From Actinopolyspora erythraea (GTDB taxonomy: Bacteria > Actinomycetota > Actinomycetes > Mycobacteriales > Pseudonocardiaceae), in the NCBI RefSeq assembly GCF_002263515.1, contig NZ_CP022752.1, positions 2,418,001 to 2,482,000 on the forward strand: 64,000 bases of DNA, in the 5' to 3' direction. Both the position numbers and the translations under genes were made by a program. The notes under the pieces were generated by a model, which saw only the letters and a program-made list of their open reading frames with translations, was not told where the DNA came from and ran no database searches. Each line of letters opens with the position of its first letter. Position 1 is the stretch's first letter. Below, in pieces: positions 24,856-34,020 of this stretch.

Positions 24856-26216
24856 GCGATCACACGGCGATCCTCTTCCCCGGCCAGGGCGCCTACCTGC
24901 CGGGAGTGCTCGCCAACGCCGCCGACCATGCCGGAGTACGGCCGGTACTCGAGGAGATCGACCGCACCGCTGCCGAGTACGGACACACCGCGGTGAGTCC
25001 GCTGGTGCTCAGCTCGGACGCCGCGGATCTGGATACTTTGGTTTCGCGCCCCTCCGAGCTTTCCCTGGCGATTTTCGCGGCATCGCTGGGTGTCTACGAA
25101 CTGTTCAAGGCAGCGGAAGTGCCCGGTGACGTTCTGGTGGGGCACAGCATCGGGGAAATCACCGCGCTGGCCGCCGCCGGTGTGGTGTCAGTGCGGGATG
25201 CCACGCGCATGCTGTGCTGGCGCCACCGGCTGTTGGACAGCGCCGCACTGCCGGACGGAGGAATGCTCGCGGTCAAGGCCGGGGCGCAGCGGGTCGTGCA
25301 CCTGGTCGGCACGGTGGATGACTGGTCGCTGGCCATCGCCGCGGACAACTCGCCCCACGAGGCCGTCGTGTCCGGCTCGGAGCGGGGGCTGCGAGAACTC
25401 GAACGGGTGGCGGAGGCGGTCGGGCTGAAAACGACTCGGCTGGCCAGCGCCTACCCGTTCCACAACCCGATGTTCGCTCCGGTCGCCAAACGACTCACCG
25501 AGGTACTGGACACCATCGTTGATCATGACCCGTGGCCGAGGATCTATTCACCGATGCTGGAACGCTACCTGACCGGTCCGCAGGATGTGCGTGAGCTGTA
25601 CGCGGGCCACCTGCACCGGCCCGTGAACTTCCTGCAAGCCACGCGCACCCTGTCCGACCGGGGCATATCGGTGTTCGTGGAGGGAGGTCCCCGGCAGACA
25701 CTGACCGCCCTCGTCGGCCAGACCATACCCGGGGTGCGCGCCCTGGCGCCGCTGAGCCGCCGGACCTCGGCGACAGACGTCATCGAGCAAATCCGCACAA
25801 CAGCCGAGGCGGAGGCGTGGAGCACCGAACCGTCCGGCGACAGCGTCCCACCGCCTCCCGAGCAACCACCAGTCCCGGAAACGCCCGCCGAGGACGCCGG
25901 CGCGTCCGCCAGCGGGATTCCCGCCGAAAGCGACGGCGCATCCCTTCCTCCGAAACAGGACTTAGCGGCACAGCTGCGGCAGCTGTTCGCCGACTCCGTG
26001 GGCTATCCCACTGACGTGTTCACCGAGGACGCCGATCTGGAGGCCGACCTGGGGATCTCCTCGGTCAAACAGGTCGAGCTGCTCACCAGGGTGCTGGACC
26101 AGTACGACGTGCCCAATCCGCCGAACAACATTCGGATGCGGGCGTATTCGACCCTTCCCCGGCTGGCCGAGTTGTTGCACCTGCTGGCGGCCGGAGAACC
26201 GGTCGAAAGCCGCTGA
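24852..26216 (+). CDS. Stand-alone AT-ACP didomain of a PUFA/enediyne-type synthase
   Basis: A 454-residue protein with two domains. Residues 5-300 are a malonyl-type acyltransferase: LFPGQGAY, GHSIGE with Ser99, and YPFHNPMF with the specificity His. After a Pro/Ala/Glu-rich linker (about 310-370) comes a single acyl carrier protein with DLEADLGISSVKQVELL; Ser404 would carry phosphopantetheine. The LG-x-SS-VK pattern matches PUFA-synthase ACPs (LGIDSIK) more than modular PKS. It loads malonyl units for the large synthase 20 bp downstream. Leu371 is a TTA codon, predicting bldA dependence. No phosphopantetheinyl transferase is in the window. Confidence 0.9.
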   Translation: MSDHTAILFPGQGAYLPGVLANAADHAGVRPVLEEIDRTAAEYGHTAVSPLVLSSDAADLDTLVSRPSELSLAIFAASLGVYELFKAAEVPGDVLVGHSIGEITALAAAGVVSVRDATRMLCWRHRLLDSAALPDGGMLAVKAGAQRVVHLVGTVDDWSLAIAADNSPHEAVVSGSERGLRELERVAEAVGLKTTRLASAYPFHNPMFAPVAKRLTEVLDTIVDHDPWPRIYSPMLERYLTGPQDVRELYAGHLHRPVNFLQATRTLSDRGISVFVEGGPRQTLTALVGQTIPGVRALAPLSRRTSATDVIEQIRTTAEAEAWSTEPSGDSVPPPPEQPPVPETPAEDAGASASGIPAESDGASLPPKQDLAAQLRQLFADSVGYPTDVFTEDADLEADLGISSVKQVELLTRVLDQYDVPNPPNNIRMRAYSTLPRLAELLHLLAAGEPVESR

Positions 26217-26236
26217 GCAGCCCCGGGAGAATCACC

Positions 26237-29200
26237 ATGATCACCGACTTCACCGGCAAGGTCGTTCTGGTAACGGGCGGGGCCAAGGGCGTCGGAGGTG
26301 CTATCAGCACCGTCTTCGCCCGCAGCGGCGCACACGTGATCGTCAACTACTTCCATTCCGCCGACGAGGCGCGCGAGCTGGTGTCCACCATCAATGACGA
26401 CACGCCCGGCTCCGCGGAGACGCTGCGGGCCTCGGTCGCCCGCCGCGCGGACGTGGCGGAGATGTTCGCCGAGGTTCGGCACCGTCACGCCGGGCTCGAC
26501 GTGCTGGTCAACAATGCCGCCCGCGGTGCCATGGAGTCGATCGGACGTACCGAGGACGCGGAGTGGTCACGAGTGCTCGACGTCGACCTGCACGGAACCC
26601 GGTGGTGCGTCGAGCACGCGGTGCCCCTGCTGGAGACGCGCGGCGGTGGGGCGGTCATCAGCCTCTCGGCCATCGCCGCCCAGTACGCCTTCGGGAACTT
26701 CGCTCCGGGCGGAGCGGCGAAGGCCGCCATGGAATCCTTGAGCCGCCACCTCGCCGCCGAACTCGCACCCGCCCGGATCCGGGTGAACGTGGTCTCCAGC
26801 GGACTCCTCGACAACGACACTCTTCCCCTGTTCCCCGATAGCGACCGAATGGCCGCCACGATCACTGCCGGTACCCCGCTGGGGCGACTGTCTACTGAGG
26901 ATGACCTCGCCGGCGCCACGCTGTTTCTGGCCTCCCCACTGGCGGCGGGCATCACCGGCCAGACCCTGGTCGTCGACGGCGGTCTGACCCTGTTCAACGC
27001 CAGTCTGTCTCCCCCACGCAACGGGCCACCGGCGTGGACCACGACGTCACCCGCGCGACAACGCGGACTCCTCCCCGCAACGCGGGAAACCCCCACCAAG
27101 GACGTCGAGACCGACAACAAGGCCGAGCCGACAACCGCGGGAGAGCCTGCTCGGAATCGCTCCCCGCAGCGGGATCGCACCGCTGAGGACCGACTGGTCG
27201 CGGTAGTGGGGACCGGACTGGTCGCGCCAGGGGCCAACGGTCCCGAGGAGTTCTGGAACCTGCTCGACCAACCCGAAGACGCCTTCGGCGAGCCACCCCG
27301 CTTCAACGTGGACCACATCCACTCAGCCGACCCGGACGCCGAGGACAAAGGGTACTCCCGGCTGTTCGGGTTCATCCACGACTTCCAACCGCACCCCACA
27401 CTCGCGGCGGAGCTCGCCGAGGAGCACTGGTCGCGGCGGGATCTCGCACCGCTGTTCCTGCGACACGCACTGCTACAGGCTCGGGAAGGAATCACGATCG
27501 GCCGGGACACCCGTTGCGGGCTGTACGCCGGAGCCTGGACCGGCAGCAGCCACAGCCTCGAGGATTCCCTGCTGGTCCACGCGGGAGCCCGTGGCGCAGC
27601 GGCCCGGCTGTCCGGTGACGGGAACGAGGAGCGGCTACGCGAGGTGCTGCGCCGCCATTTCCGCCATGCCAGTACGCGTCCCCGAAGCTGCCTGCCCGAC
27701 ACGGTGCTGCGTACCGCGATGAGCGGTCTGCTGCCGGAGAGCTCCGACACGTTGGCCGTGGACACCGCCTGCTCCTCCTCACTGTACGCGGTGGACATCG
27801 GAGTCAAGAACCTGCTGTCCGGCCGCTGCGATCTGGCCATGTGCGGCGGAACCGGCACAGCCGACCGGCGGGTCATGGTGCTGTTCTCCAAGCTGCGCGG
27901 TCTGTCACGGACGGGGGAGGTACGTGCCTTCGACGCCGACGCCACCGGTGTGCTGTTCAGCGAATGCGCCGGCATCGTGGCGCTGAAACGGCTGTCCGAC
28001 GCTCGTGACGACGGCGACGAGGTTCTGGGGGTACTGACCGGATTCGGTGGGGCCTCCGACGGCAGTGGGCAGGCGATCGCCGCTCCCAGCGAGACCGGCC
28101 AGGGCCTGGCGATCGACCGGGCCCGCACGGTCAACAAGACGAGCGACGAGGACGTCGGTTGGGTGGTCGGGCACGGCACCGGCACCGTGGCTGGCGACAC
28201 CGTTGAACTGCGAACCCTCGCCCACCGCTCGCGAGCCGGTGGCCTGCCCGTGACCTCCAACAAGTCCCTGGCCGGACACGGCGGCTGGAGCGCGGGAGTC
28301 CTCTCCCTCGTCCACGCCCTGCTCGGACTGCGGCACAACCGCATCCCGGCACAGCAGCATTTCGGCACCCTGCCCCCGGAGGTGCCCGCGGACAAGATCG
28401 CGGTCCCCACCACCGACGTCACCTGGAACGACAACCCTGACTCGCCGGGGGTGGTGGGTGTGTCCGGGTTCGGCTTCGGCGGCACCAACGCTCACCAGCT
28501 CGTGCGCGCGCCGGAGCTGCCCAGCACCGAACCACTTCCGAGCTCCGGGCCGTCCCCGATCGAGGACGAGATGGTGCTGGTCGCCTGGAGCGCCCACCTG
28601 CCCGGCCACCCCGACCACGACACCGTTCGGCGCTGGCTGACCGGTGGTGGCCACGCACCACCCCGGACCTTCGGCGAAGAATACCCCCTGCCGCCGGTAC
28701 CGGTCCGCCGCCTGCCCGATGCCACGGCCCGCAGCATCGACCGCTGCCAGCTCATGGCTTTGGAAGTCGCCCATCGCTTCACCAGCGAGCACGGCGAACT
28801 GTGGGCCGAGCACCGCGACACCACCGGAGTCATCGCCGCCCACATGGGACCACCCCGCGCGATGGCCGACTACACCCTGCGTGTGGGAACCGACGAACTG
28901 CTGGCGGCCGTGCGGTGGGCAAGCGACCGCCCGGAGGAGGACGAGCAGGCCATGCGCGAGTTCCTGCGCGCCCACCGGGAAACCGTGCCCGCCTCCAACG
29001 AGGAGTCGATGCCGGGGGTGATGACCAACATCGTCGCCTCTCGTATCCCGAACCGGTTCGACCTGCACGGGCCGTCCATGACCGTCGACGCCGGCCACGC
29101 CTCGACCCTGGCCGCTCTCGACGTCGCCGGGCAGTACCTGAGCACCGGCGAGCTCGATCTCGCCCTCGTGCTGGGCGCCAACGGCAACACCACCCCGGAG

Positions 29201-32041
29201 ATGGCCGAGATCGCCGAACTCCCACAACATCAGCTGGCCGAAGGCGCGTTCCTGTTCGCACTGACCCGGAAAAGGCTCGCCCACCAGCAGAAATGGCCGA
29301 TCCTGGCCCGCATCCGCAGTGCGTCCCAGCACGCCGAGCCGAACGGAGCCCCACAGCTCCTGGAATGGGGTACCGACGAGGGCGAGCCCAGCTACCTGGC
29401 GGCCGACGCGGCACCGGCGCTGATCCGTACCGTCGAATCCGGCACCTCGGAAACCGAGATCGGCGCCCGCGACCGCGGTCCGCGCCTCACCGTAACGACG
29501 GCAACGGAGACCACAGCAACCCCACCTTCGCCACGACCCGCCACACCGCCATCCACATCCGATATTTCCCCGGGTGAGACACCGATACCGGTCGAGCGCC
29601 ACACTCCGGTGACCCGACGTGTCAACCTGACCCCCACCGGCCCGGAACTCCCGGCCATCCCCCCGCACGGTGTGGTGCTCGTCAGCTCGGCGGAGCTGGC
29701 CAACCAGCTCTCCGAGCGGATCCACCGCACCGGCGCGAGTCTGCTGTCCACCGACCCGGCCACGCCGTCCGGTGTGGCCACCGTCGTCGACCCTTCCGCT
29801 CCGGACCTCGGCACCGCCCTCGACGTCATCGAACAGGCGAGTCCACACATCCGGATCATCGCCTCCTCGTGGGAAACCACCCGGTCATGGCCGACCCCAC
29901 CACCGCAGCCGCTGCTTCGGCTGCCGGAGTTGGCGGTGCTGGTCTGCCAACGGCTGGGAACCCGGTTACGCGACGGCTCCGTGGCCGCACTGCTGCTGGA
30001 CACCCTTCGAACGGAGAATCCACACCCGCACCTGACCCTCATCAGCGGCTTCCTCCGAAGCCTGCGCCACGAACTGAGCGCACCGGTGTGGGCGGTGGAC
30101 ACCAACGCCGAGCTGGGAAATGCCCTCGACGAGCTCCAGCGGGAATCCACCGCCGACGACGAGCGCACCCTGGCCCTGTACCGCAACGGCGCCCGACACC
30201 TCGAACGGCTCCGGCCCTTGCCGGCCGCCGCCACGCGAGAGTTGATCGTGGATTCCTCCTCGGTCGTCGTGGCCACGGGCGGGGCCCGCGGCATCACGGC
30301 CGTGGCGCTCACCGCGCTCGCCCGCCAGGCACGGCCCAAGCTGTGGCTGCTGGGCAGCACCCCACTGGACCAGACCATACCGCCTGAACTCAGCGACGCC
30401 ACCGAAGAAGAGCTGCCGAAGCTTCGCGCTCGTTACCTGGACGAGGCTCGGCGTGGCGAACCCGACCGAACGATCCCCGAACTCAACGCCCGCTTCGATC
30501 AACTCCTACGCGCCCGCGAGGTCAGCGCCACCTTGGACAACCTCCGAGGACTGCTCGGCGACCAGCGCGTGCGCTACCTGCGCTGCGACGTCACCGACCC
30601 GGACGAGGTCCGGCACGCCGCCACCACGATCAACGCCGAAGACGGGCATGTCGACCTGCTCGTGCACGCGGCCGGCCGCAACCGCTCCGCGGCCCTCGAA
30701 TCGAAAACCCTGAGCGACTACCGCGCCGTCCGCGATCCCAAAGTCACCGGTTACCACAACCTCAAAGCGGCCTTCCGCGACCCCGAGCCCCGCTACTGGT
30801 GCAACTTCGGCTCCGCCCTCGGCACGGTCGGGCTCGACGGTGAAACCGACTACGTCCCGGCCAACGAGTACCTGGCCACAGCCGCGCGCCACACCGACCG
30901 GTGTGGCAGCGGTACGGAGTTCACCATCGGCTGGAGCCTGTGGGGTGAGGCCGGCATGCGTGCCAACATCCCGGAATCGGCAGCTAAACATCTGCCGGAG
31001 CCGATCACCAACACCAAAGGCGCCACCGACTTCCTCACGGAGCTCAGCGCCGCACGCCCGCCCGAAGCGTATGCTCTGCACCTACCGGACCACACCGGGT
31101 ACGCCCCCACCGCACCGCTGACCGGCCAGCCCGAAACGAGCGAGGGCACCGACACGGTGGGCCGCGGCGTGCTGGCCGAGCCCGAGCACCACGACGCCGA
31201 CCGGGCCACGTGGTCCTGGCGAGCGGATCCCGGGCGTGACGGCTTTCTGCTGGAACACGTCATCGCGGGCAAACCCGTGGTGCCCGGGCAAGTCATGGTC
31301 GCGCTGGCCGGGGAAGCCGCCATGGCGACAGTGCCCGGCACCGTCGTTCGCGGGTGGCGGGAAGTTCGCTTCGACCACTTCGCCTTCGCGCTGTCCCGAG
31401 GCGAACCCGTCACCTACGGCATCCGTGCCGAACTCCTGGAACGGGACACACCGACACATCGCGTGCGGGTCACGGTCCTGTCCGACGTGGTCGCTCCCGA
31501 CGGACGGATCCTGCAACACGATCGCGAACACTGTCGTGCCGAAGTCATCCTCGGCTCCCCGCGCACACCACCCACGTGGCAGTCCCCACCCGTCCCGGCA
31601 GGCACCGTCCGCACCGTCGACCCCTTCACCAGGCCGGAATCCGAGATCAGCTTGAGCGGGATCTTCCGCACCACCACCGCTGTCACCGTCGACCAGCACG
31701 GAGGACGGGGGCGATGGGTCCCCCGGATCGACAGCACCGACGGGCTCTCCGCGCTGCGGCTGCCCGCCCTGCTGCTGGACTCGCTGCTGCGAATCCGCTC
31801 GTTTGTCACGACCGGGGACAACGAGATCACTACCATGATCCCGTTACGGATCGGCCGCCTCGATCTCTACACCACCGACAACGATGTGCGGCTGGCCCAC
31901 CGGCACCCGGCCGGAATCGAGCTGCATCACCACGCGGACTCCGGTGTATGCACCGCGGCAACGGCCGACGGGCACATGTTGGTTCACATGTCGGACATCG
32001 ACGCCCAGACCGCGACCACCATGCCCCTCGTCGAACCCTGA
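26237..32041 (+). CDS. Multidomain iterative PKS: SDR(ER-like)-KS-CLF-KR-DH
   Basis: A 1934-residue synthase. Residues 1-258 are an SDR nearest FabL enoyl reductases (GGAKGVGG; DGGLTLF), but the catalytic Tyr position is Phe155 (F-x6-K162). About 318-770 is a complete ketosynthase: Cys512 (DTACSSS), His646 (GHGTGT), His681. About 775-1065 is a shortened second KS-like domain with Cys replaced by His954, as in chain-length-factor domains of PUFA synthases. About 1110-1620 is a ketoreductase (TGGARGIT; Tyr1539 in YVPANEY). About 1640-1930 is a dehydratase with His1674 (HVIAGKPVVPG) and Asp1848. AT and ACP come from the preceding gene. TTA codons encode Leu1244 and Leu1870. It should build a reduced or polyene chain iteratively. 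Confidence 0.88.
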   Translation: MITDFTGKVVLVTGGAKGVGGAISTVFARSGAHVIVNYFHSADEARELVSTINDDTPGSAETLRASVARRADVAEMFAEVRHRHAGLDVLVNNAARGAMESIGRTEDAEWSRVLDVDLHGTRWCVEHAVPLLETRGGGAVISLSAIAAQYAFGNFAPGGAAKAAMESLSRHLAAELAPARIRVNVVSSGLLDNDTLPLFPDSDRMAATITAGTPLGRLSTEDDLAGATLFLASPLAAGITGQTLVVDGGLTLFNASLSPPRNGPPAWTTTSPARQRGLLPATRETPTKDVETDNKAEPTTAGEPARNRSPQRDRTAEDRLVAVVGTGLVAPGANGPEEFWNLLDQPEDAFGEPPRFNVDHIHSADPDAEDKGYSRLFGFIHDFQPHPTLAAELAEEHWSRRDLAPLFLRHALLQAREGITIGRDTRCGLYAGAWTGSSHSLEDSLLVHAGARGAAARLSGDGNEERLREVLRRHFRHASTRPRSCLPDTVLRTAMSGLLPESSDTLAVDTACSSSLYAVDIGVKNLLSGRCDLAMCGGTGTADRRVMVLFSKLRGLSRTGEVRAFDADATGVLFSECAGIVALKRLSDARDDGDEVLGVLTGFGGASDGSGQAIAAPSETGQGLAIDRARTVNKTSDEDVGWVVGHGTGTVAGDTVELRTLAHRSRAGGLPVTSNKSLAGHGGWSAGVLSLVHALLGLRHNRIPAQQHFGTLPPEVPADKIAVPTTDVTWNDNPDSPGVVGVSGFGFGGTNAHQLVRAPELPSTEPLPSSGPSPIEDEMVLVAWSAHLPGHPDHDTVRRWLTGGGHAPPRTFGEEYPLPPVPVRRLPDATARSIDRCQLMALEVAHRFTSEHGELWAEHRDTTGVIAAHMGPPRAMADYTLRVGTDELLAAVRWASDRPEEDEQAMREFLRAHRETVPASNEESMPGVMTNIVASRIPNRFDLHGPSMTVDAGHASTLAALDVAGQYLSTGELDLALVLGANGNTTPEMAEIAELPQHQLAEGAFLFALTRKRLAHQQKWPILARIRSASQHAEPNGAPQLLEWGTDEGEPSYLAADAAPALIRTVESGTSETEIGARDRGPRLTVTTATETTATPPSPRPATPPSTSDISPGETPIPVERHTPVTRRVNLTPTGPELPAIPPHGVVLVSSAELANQLSERIHRTGASLLSTDPATPSGVATVVDPSAPDLGTALDVIEQASPHIRIIASSWETTRSWPTPPPQPLLRLPELAVLVCQRLGTRLRDGSVAALLLDTLRTENPHPHLTLISGFLRSLRHELSAPVWAVDTNAELGNALDELQRESTADDERTLALYRNGARHLERLRPLPAAATRELIVDSSSVVVATGGARGITAVALTALARQARPKLWLLGSTPLDQTIPPELSDATEEELPKLRARYLDEARRGEPDRTIPELNARFDQLLRAREVSATLDNLRGLLGDQRVRYLRCDVTDPDEVRHAATTINAEDGHVDLLVHAAGRNRSAALESKTLSDYRAVRDPKVTGYHNLKAAFRDPEPRYWCNFGSALGTVGLDGETDYVPANEYLATAARHTDRCGSGTEFTIGWSLWGEAGMRANIPESAAKHLPEPITNTKGATDFLTELSAARPPEAYALHLPDHTGYAPTAPLTGQPETSEGTDTVGRGVLAEPEHHDADRATWSWRADPGRDGFLLEHVIAGKPVVPGQVMVALAGEAAMATVPGTVVRGWREVRFDHFAFALSRGEPVTYGIRAELLERDTPTHRVRVTVLSDVVAPDGRILQHDREHCRAEVILGSPRTPPTWQSPPVPAGTVRTVDPFTRPESEISLSGIFRTTTAVTVDQHGGRGRWVPRIDSTDGLSALRLPALLLDSLLRIRSFVTTGDNEITTMIPLRIGRLDLYTTDNDVRLAHRHPAGIELHHHADSGVCTAATADGHMLVHMSDIDAQTATTMPLVEP

Positions 32042-32080
32042 CCAGTCCGACGCCGCACTCCGAACTCCGAGGAGGGAGTC

Positions 32081-32533
32081 GTGAGCACCACCTTCGACAT
32101 CGAACACACCGTCACCGCCGACGACACCGACTACGCCGGGAACGTCTTCTTCGCGGATTTCCTCAAGTGGCAGGGCCACAGCCGTGACAGGTTCCTCATG
32201 CGATACGCACCGGCCTTTCTCGAGGAGCTCAACAGTGCGCGGACAGTGGTCACCATCCGCTGTCAGTGCGAATACCTCCTCGGGATCACAGTGGCCGACG
32301 CAGTCTCCATCCGGCTGTCCATTCCCACCGTGTACTTCAACCTCGCCACCTTGCGTTTCGCTTACCACCTGCTCGCACCCGACGACACCGACCCGTTAAT
32401 CGCACGTGGTGAACAACAGGTCGCCTGCGTGCGCCGCGACGGAAACGAGAACGTTCCCGCGGGATGGCCCCGAGAAGTACTGCGGGCAGCCGAGGAGCTG
32501 GGCGGCGACGTATCCCGGGCATTCGTCGACTAG
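32081..32533 (+). CDS. Hot-dog thioesterase, enediyne-TE (CalE7)-like
   Basis: A 150-residue single hot-dog protein. TVTADDTDYAGNVFFADFLKWQGHSRDRFL is the characteristic N-terminal helix region of enediyne thioesterases and 4-hydroxybenzoyl-CoA thioesterases, followed by a VVTIRCQCEYLLGITVAD strand pair. In enediyne pathways this enzyme hydrolyses the beta-ketoacyl or polyene chain from the ACP. GTG 32081 has GGAGGGAGTC before it. Leu106 is a TTA codon. It lies 39 bp after the synthase and probably releases the chain as acid or, after decarboxylation, a methyl ketone or hydrocarbon. Confidence 0.88.
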   Translation: MSTTFDIEHTVTADDTDYAGNVFFADFLKWQGHSRDRFLMRYAPAFLEELNSARTVVTIRCQCEYLLGITVADAVSIRLSIPTVYFNLATLRFAYHLLAPDDTDPLIARGEQQVACVRRDGNENVPAGWPREVLRAAEELGGDVSRAFVD

Positions 32534-32593
32534 CTCTCGGGGCTTTCACTCGCGGAAGCAACATGTCCAACCATCCACGCAACGGAGGAACCC

Positions 32594-33199
32594 ATGGAAC
32601 TCCACCAGGACAACCGGCTACCCCTGCTCGACGTCGAGGACCTCTCACCCGCCGGGGTCGAACTGCGCGAGAAGATCATCAGCACCTTTCACGGCACGTT
32701 CGACGTGGTCGACAGTGACGAGCACATGTTGGGGCCCTTCAACGCCGCGCTGTACTCCCCGGAACTCCACGACCTCGTGGTACGGCTGGCCACCACGTCG
32801 ATGACCAGCACCAGCCTCTCCGGCCGTGAACGGGAGATCGCGGTGTTGACCCTCGCGGTCCAGCGCGACGCCGACTACATATGGTATGCGCACGAACGAG
32901 TGGCACGCGCCGCCGGACTTCCGGAAAGCGTTCTGCGCCGCATAGAATCCCAGCAACCGCTGAACACGCTGGACCGACGGGAACAGACCGTCCAGCGGAT
33001 CAGTCATTCGTTGGTTTCCCGCACAAACGTGCCCGACAGCCTCTACGAGGAGGCTGTGGAGGTGCTCGGGTACCGAAGTCTGGTCGAGTTGGTCACCGTG
33101 GTCGGTACCTACGAGCTCATCGCCCTGCACCTGGCCACGTTCCGCTGCCACTCCCCCGACGGAGCCCCCGGTGACCACATCCTCTTGGGAGAGGACTGA
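32594..33199 (+). CDS. Carboxymuconolactone decarboxylase/AhpD-like protein
   Basis: A 201-residue helical protein of the CMD/AhpD superfamily. The recognisable part is LSGREREIAVLTLAVQRDADYIWYAHERVARAAGL, with the conserved E and H that follow the active helix. The redox CxxC of AhpD is absent, so peroxidase-linked activity is unlikely; a decarboxylase or binding function is more probable. ATG 32594 follows ACGGAGGAACCC. It is the last gene of the polyketide operon and marks the probable right edge of the cluster, since conserved chromosomal genes follow on the other strand. Confidence 0.8.
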   Translation: MELHQDNRLPLLDVEDLSPAGVELREKIISTFHGTFDVVDSDEHMLGPFNAALYSPELHDLVVRLATTSMTSTSLSGREREIAVLTLAVQRDADYIWYAHERVARAAGLPESVLRRIESQQPLNTLDRREQTVQRISHSLVSRTNVPDSLYEEAVEVLGYRSLVELVTVVGTYELIALHLATFRCHSPDGAPGDHILLGED

Positions 33200-33267
33200 C
33201 CCGTGGTCTCGTCGGTGGCGACAGCCTCCGCCCGCCGCGCGTCCCGCCGAACGGGAAGAACCGAAGA

Positions 33268-34020
33268 TCAGGGGGCCGTCAGCACCCGGGGTCCCGAGCG
33301 GGTCACCGCCACGGTGTGGCCGAACACGCACGCGCGGCTCTCGTCGCCGGTCACCAACGGACCGTCCTCACCGCGTCGCGACCCACCGTCCTGCCCCGCG
33401 CAGACCCCGGCCGCGACCGTGAGCACCAGCCCTTCCCGCGCCGTGACTCCCGCGGCCCGCTTCCCCGGGCCGGGAATCACGGGGCCCTCCCGCAGCGCAC
33501 GGCCGATGCCGTAACCGCACGAGGTGGGCATCCCGCAGCCGGCGGACCGGATGACCACCCCGATCGCATGGCCGACCTCGCCCAACCGGTGTCCCGCGAC
33601 CACCGCGCCGACGCCGCAGCGCAGTGCCTCGGCCGCCGTGTCAGTCAGCCGGCGGTCCGACTCCGGCATCGTGCCCACCCCCACCCCCACGGCCGACCAG
33701 GCACACCACCCGGCCACACTGCCCGCGCACTCCACGGTCAGCAGCTGCCCGTCACGCAACCGCCCATCCGTGGGAGCGCCACCGCAGACCACGTCGTCCC
33801 GCGAGATCGACAGGGCACGTCGCCCACCACCGCTCCTCGGCACCGCGGGCGCCGCGCCGTGCTCGTCCAGCGAGGACACCGCCCACCGCTCCAGCTCGGC
33901 GGGAGACACCTCGGGCCGCACCCGTGTGATGACCGCCTCCAGCGTGGTGGCCACCGCGCGCCCTGCGGCGCGCAGCAGTTCGACCTCGTCATCGTCGCGG
34001 AGTTCGACCCGGTGACGCAC
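33268..34020 (-). CDS. Methionine aminopeptidase-fold (M24) protein lacking all metal ligands
   Basis: A 250-residue pita-bread protein: the N-terminal LRAAGRAVATTLEAVITRVRP and SISRDDVVCGGAP stretches resemble MetAP, and the C-terminal half keeps the fold (YGIGRALREGP; EGLVLTVAAGV; HTVAVTRSG). All five expected metal ligands are changed: Asp to Glu in TVECAG, no Asp in WCAWSAVG, His to Tyr in CGYGIG, Glu to Ala in LTVAAG, and no Glu before HTVAV. It cannot be a normal aminopeptidase and may be a binding or scaffold protein. GTG 34020 directly abuts the stop of the DUF6314 gene, giving a three-gene leftward operon. Confidence 0.75.
   Translation of the reverse strand: MRHRVELRDDDEVELLRAAGRAVATTLEAVITRVRPEVSPAELERWAVSSLDEHGAAPAVPRSGGGRRALSISRDDVVCGGAPTDGRLRDGQLLTVECAGSVAGWCAWSAVGVGVGTMPESDRRLTDTAAEALRCGVGAVVAGHRLGEVGHAIGVVIRSAGCGMPTSCGYGIGRALREGPVIPGPGKRAAGVTAREGLVLTVAAGVCAGQDGGSRRGEDGPLVTGDESRACVFGHTVAVTRSGPRVLTAP

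Noticed and set aside
26485..29848. Two antisense frames of about 650 codons inside the synthase gene
   Set aside because: The sense strand has continuous catalytic motifs in this region; the antisense products are compositional shadows.
24852..32533. Calling the cluster an enediyne pathway
   Set aside because: The TE and KS are related in type, but the PKSE domain order and the conserved enediyne accessory genes (E3, E4, E5, E10 set) are not seen.
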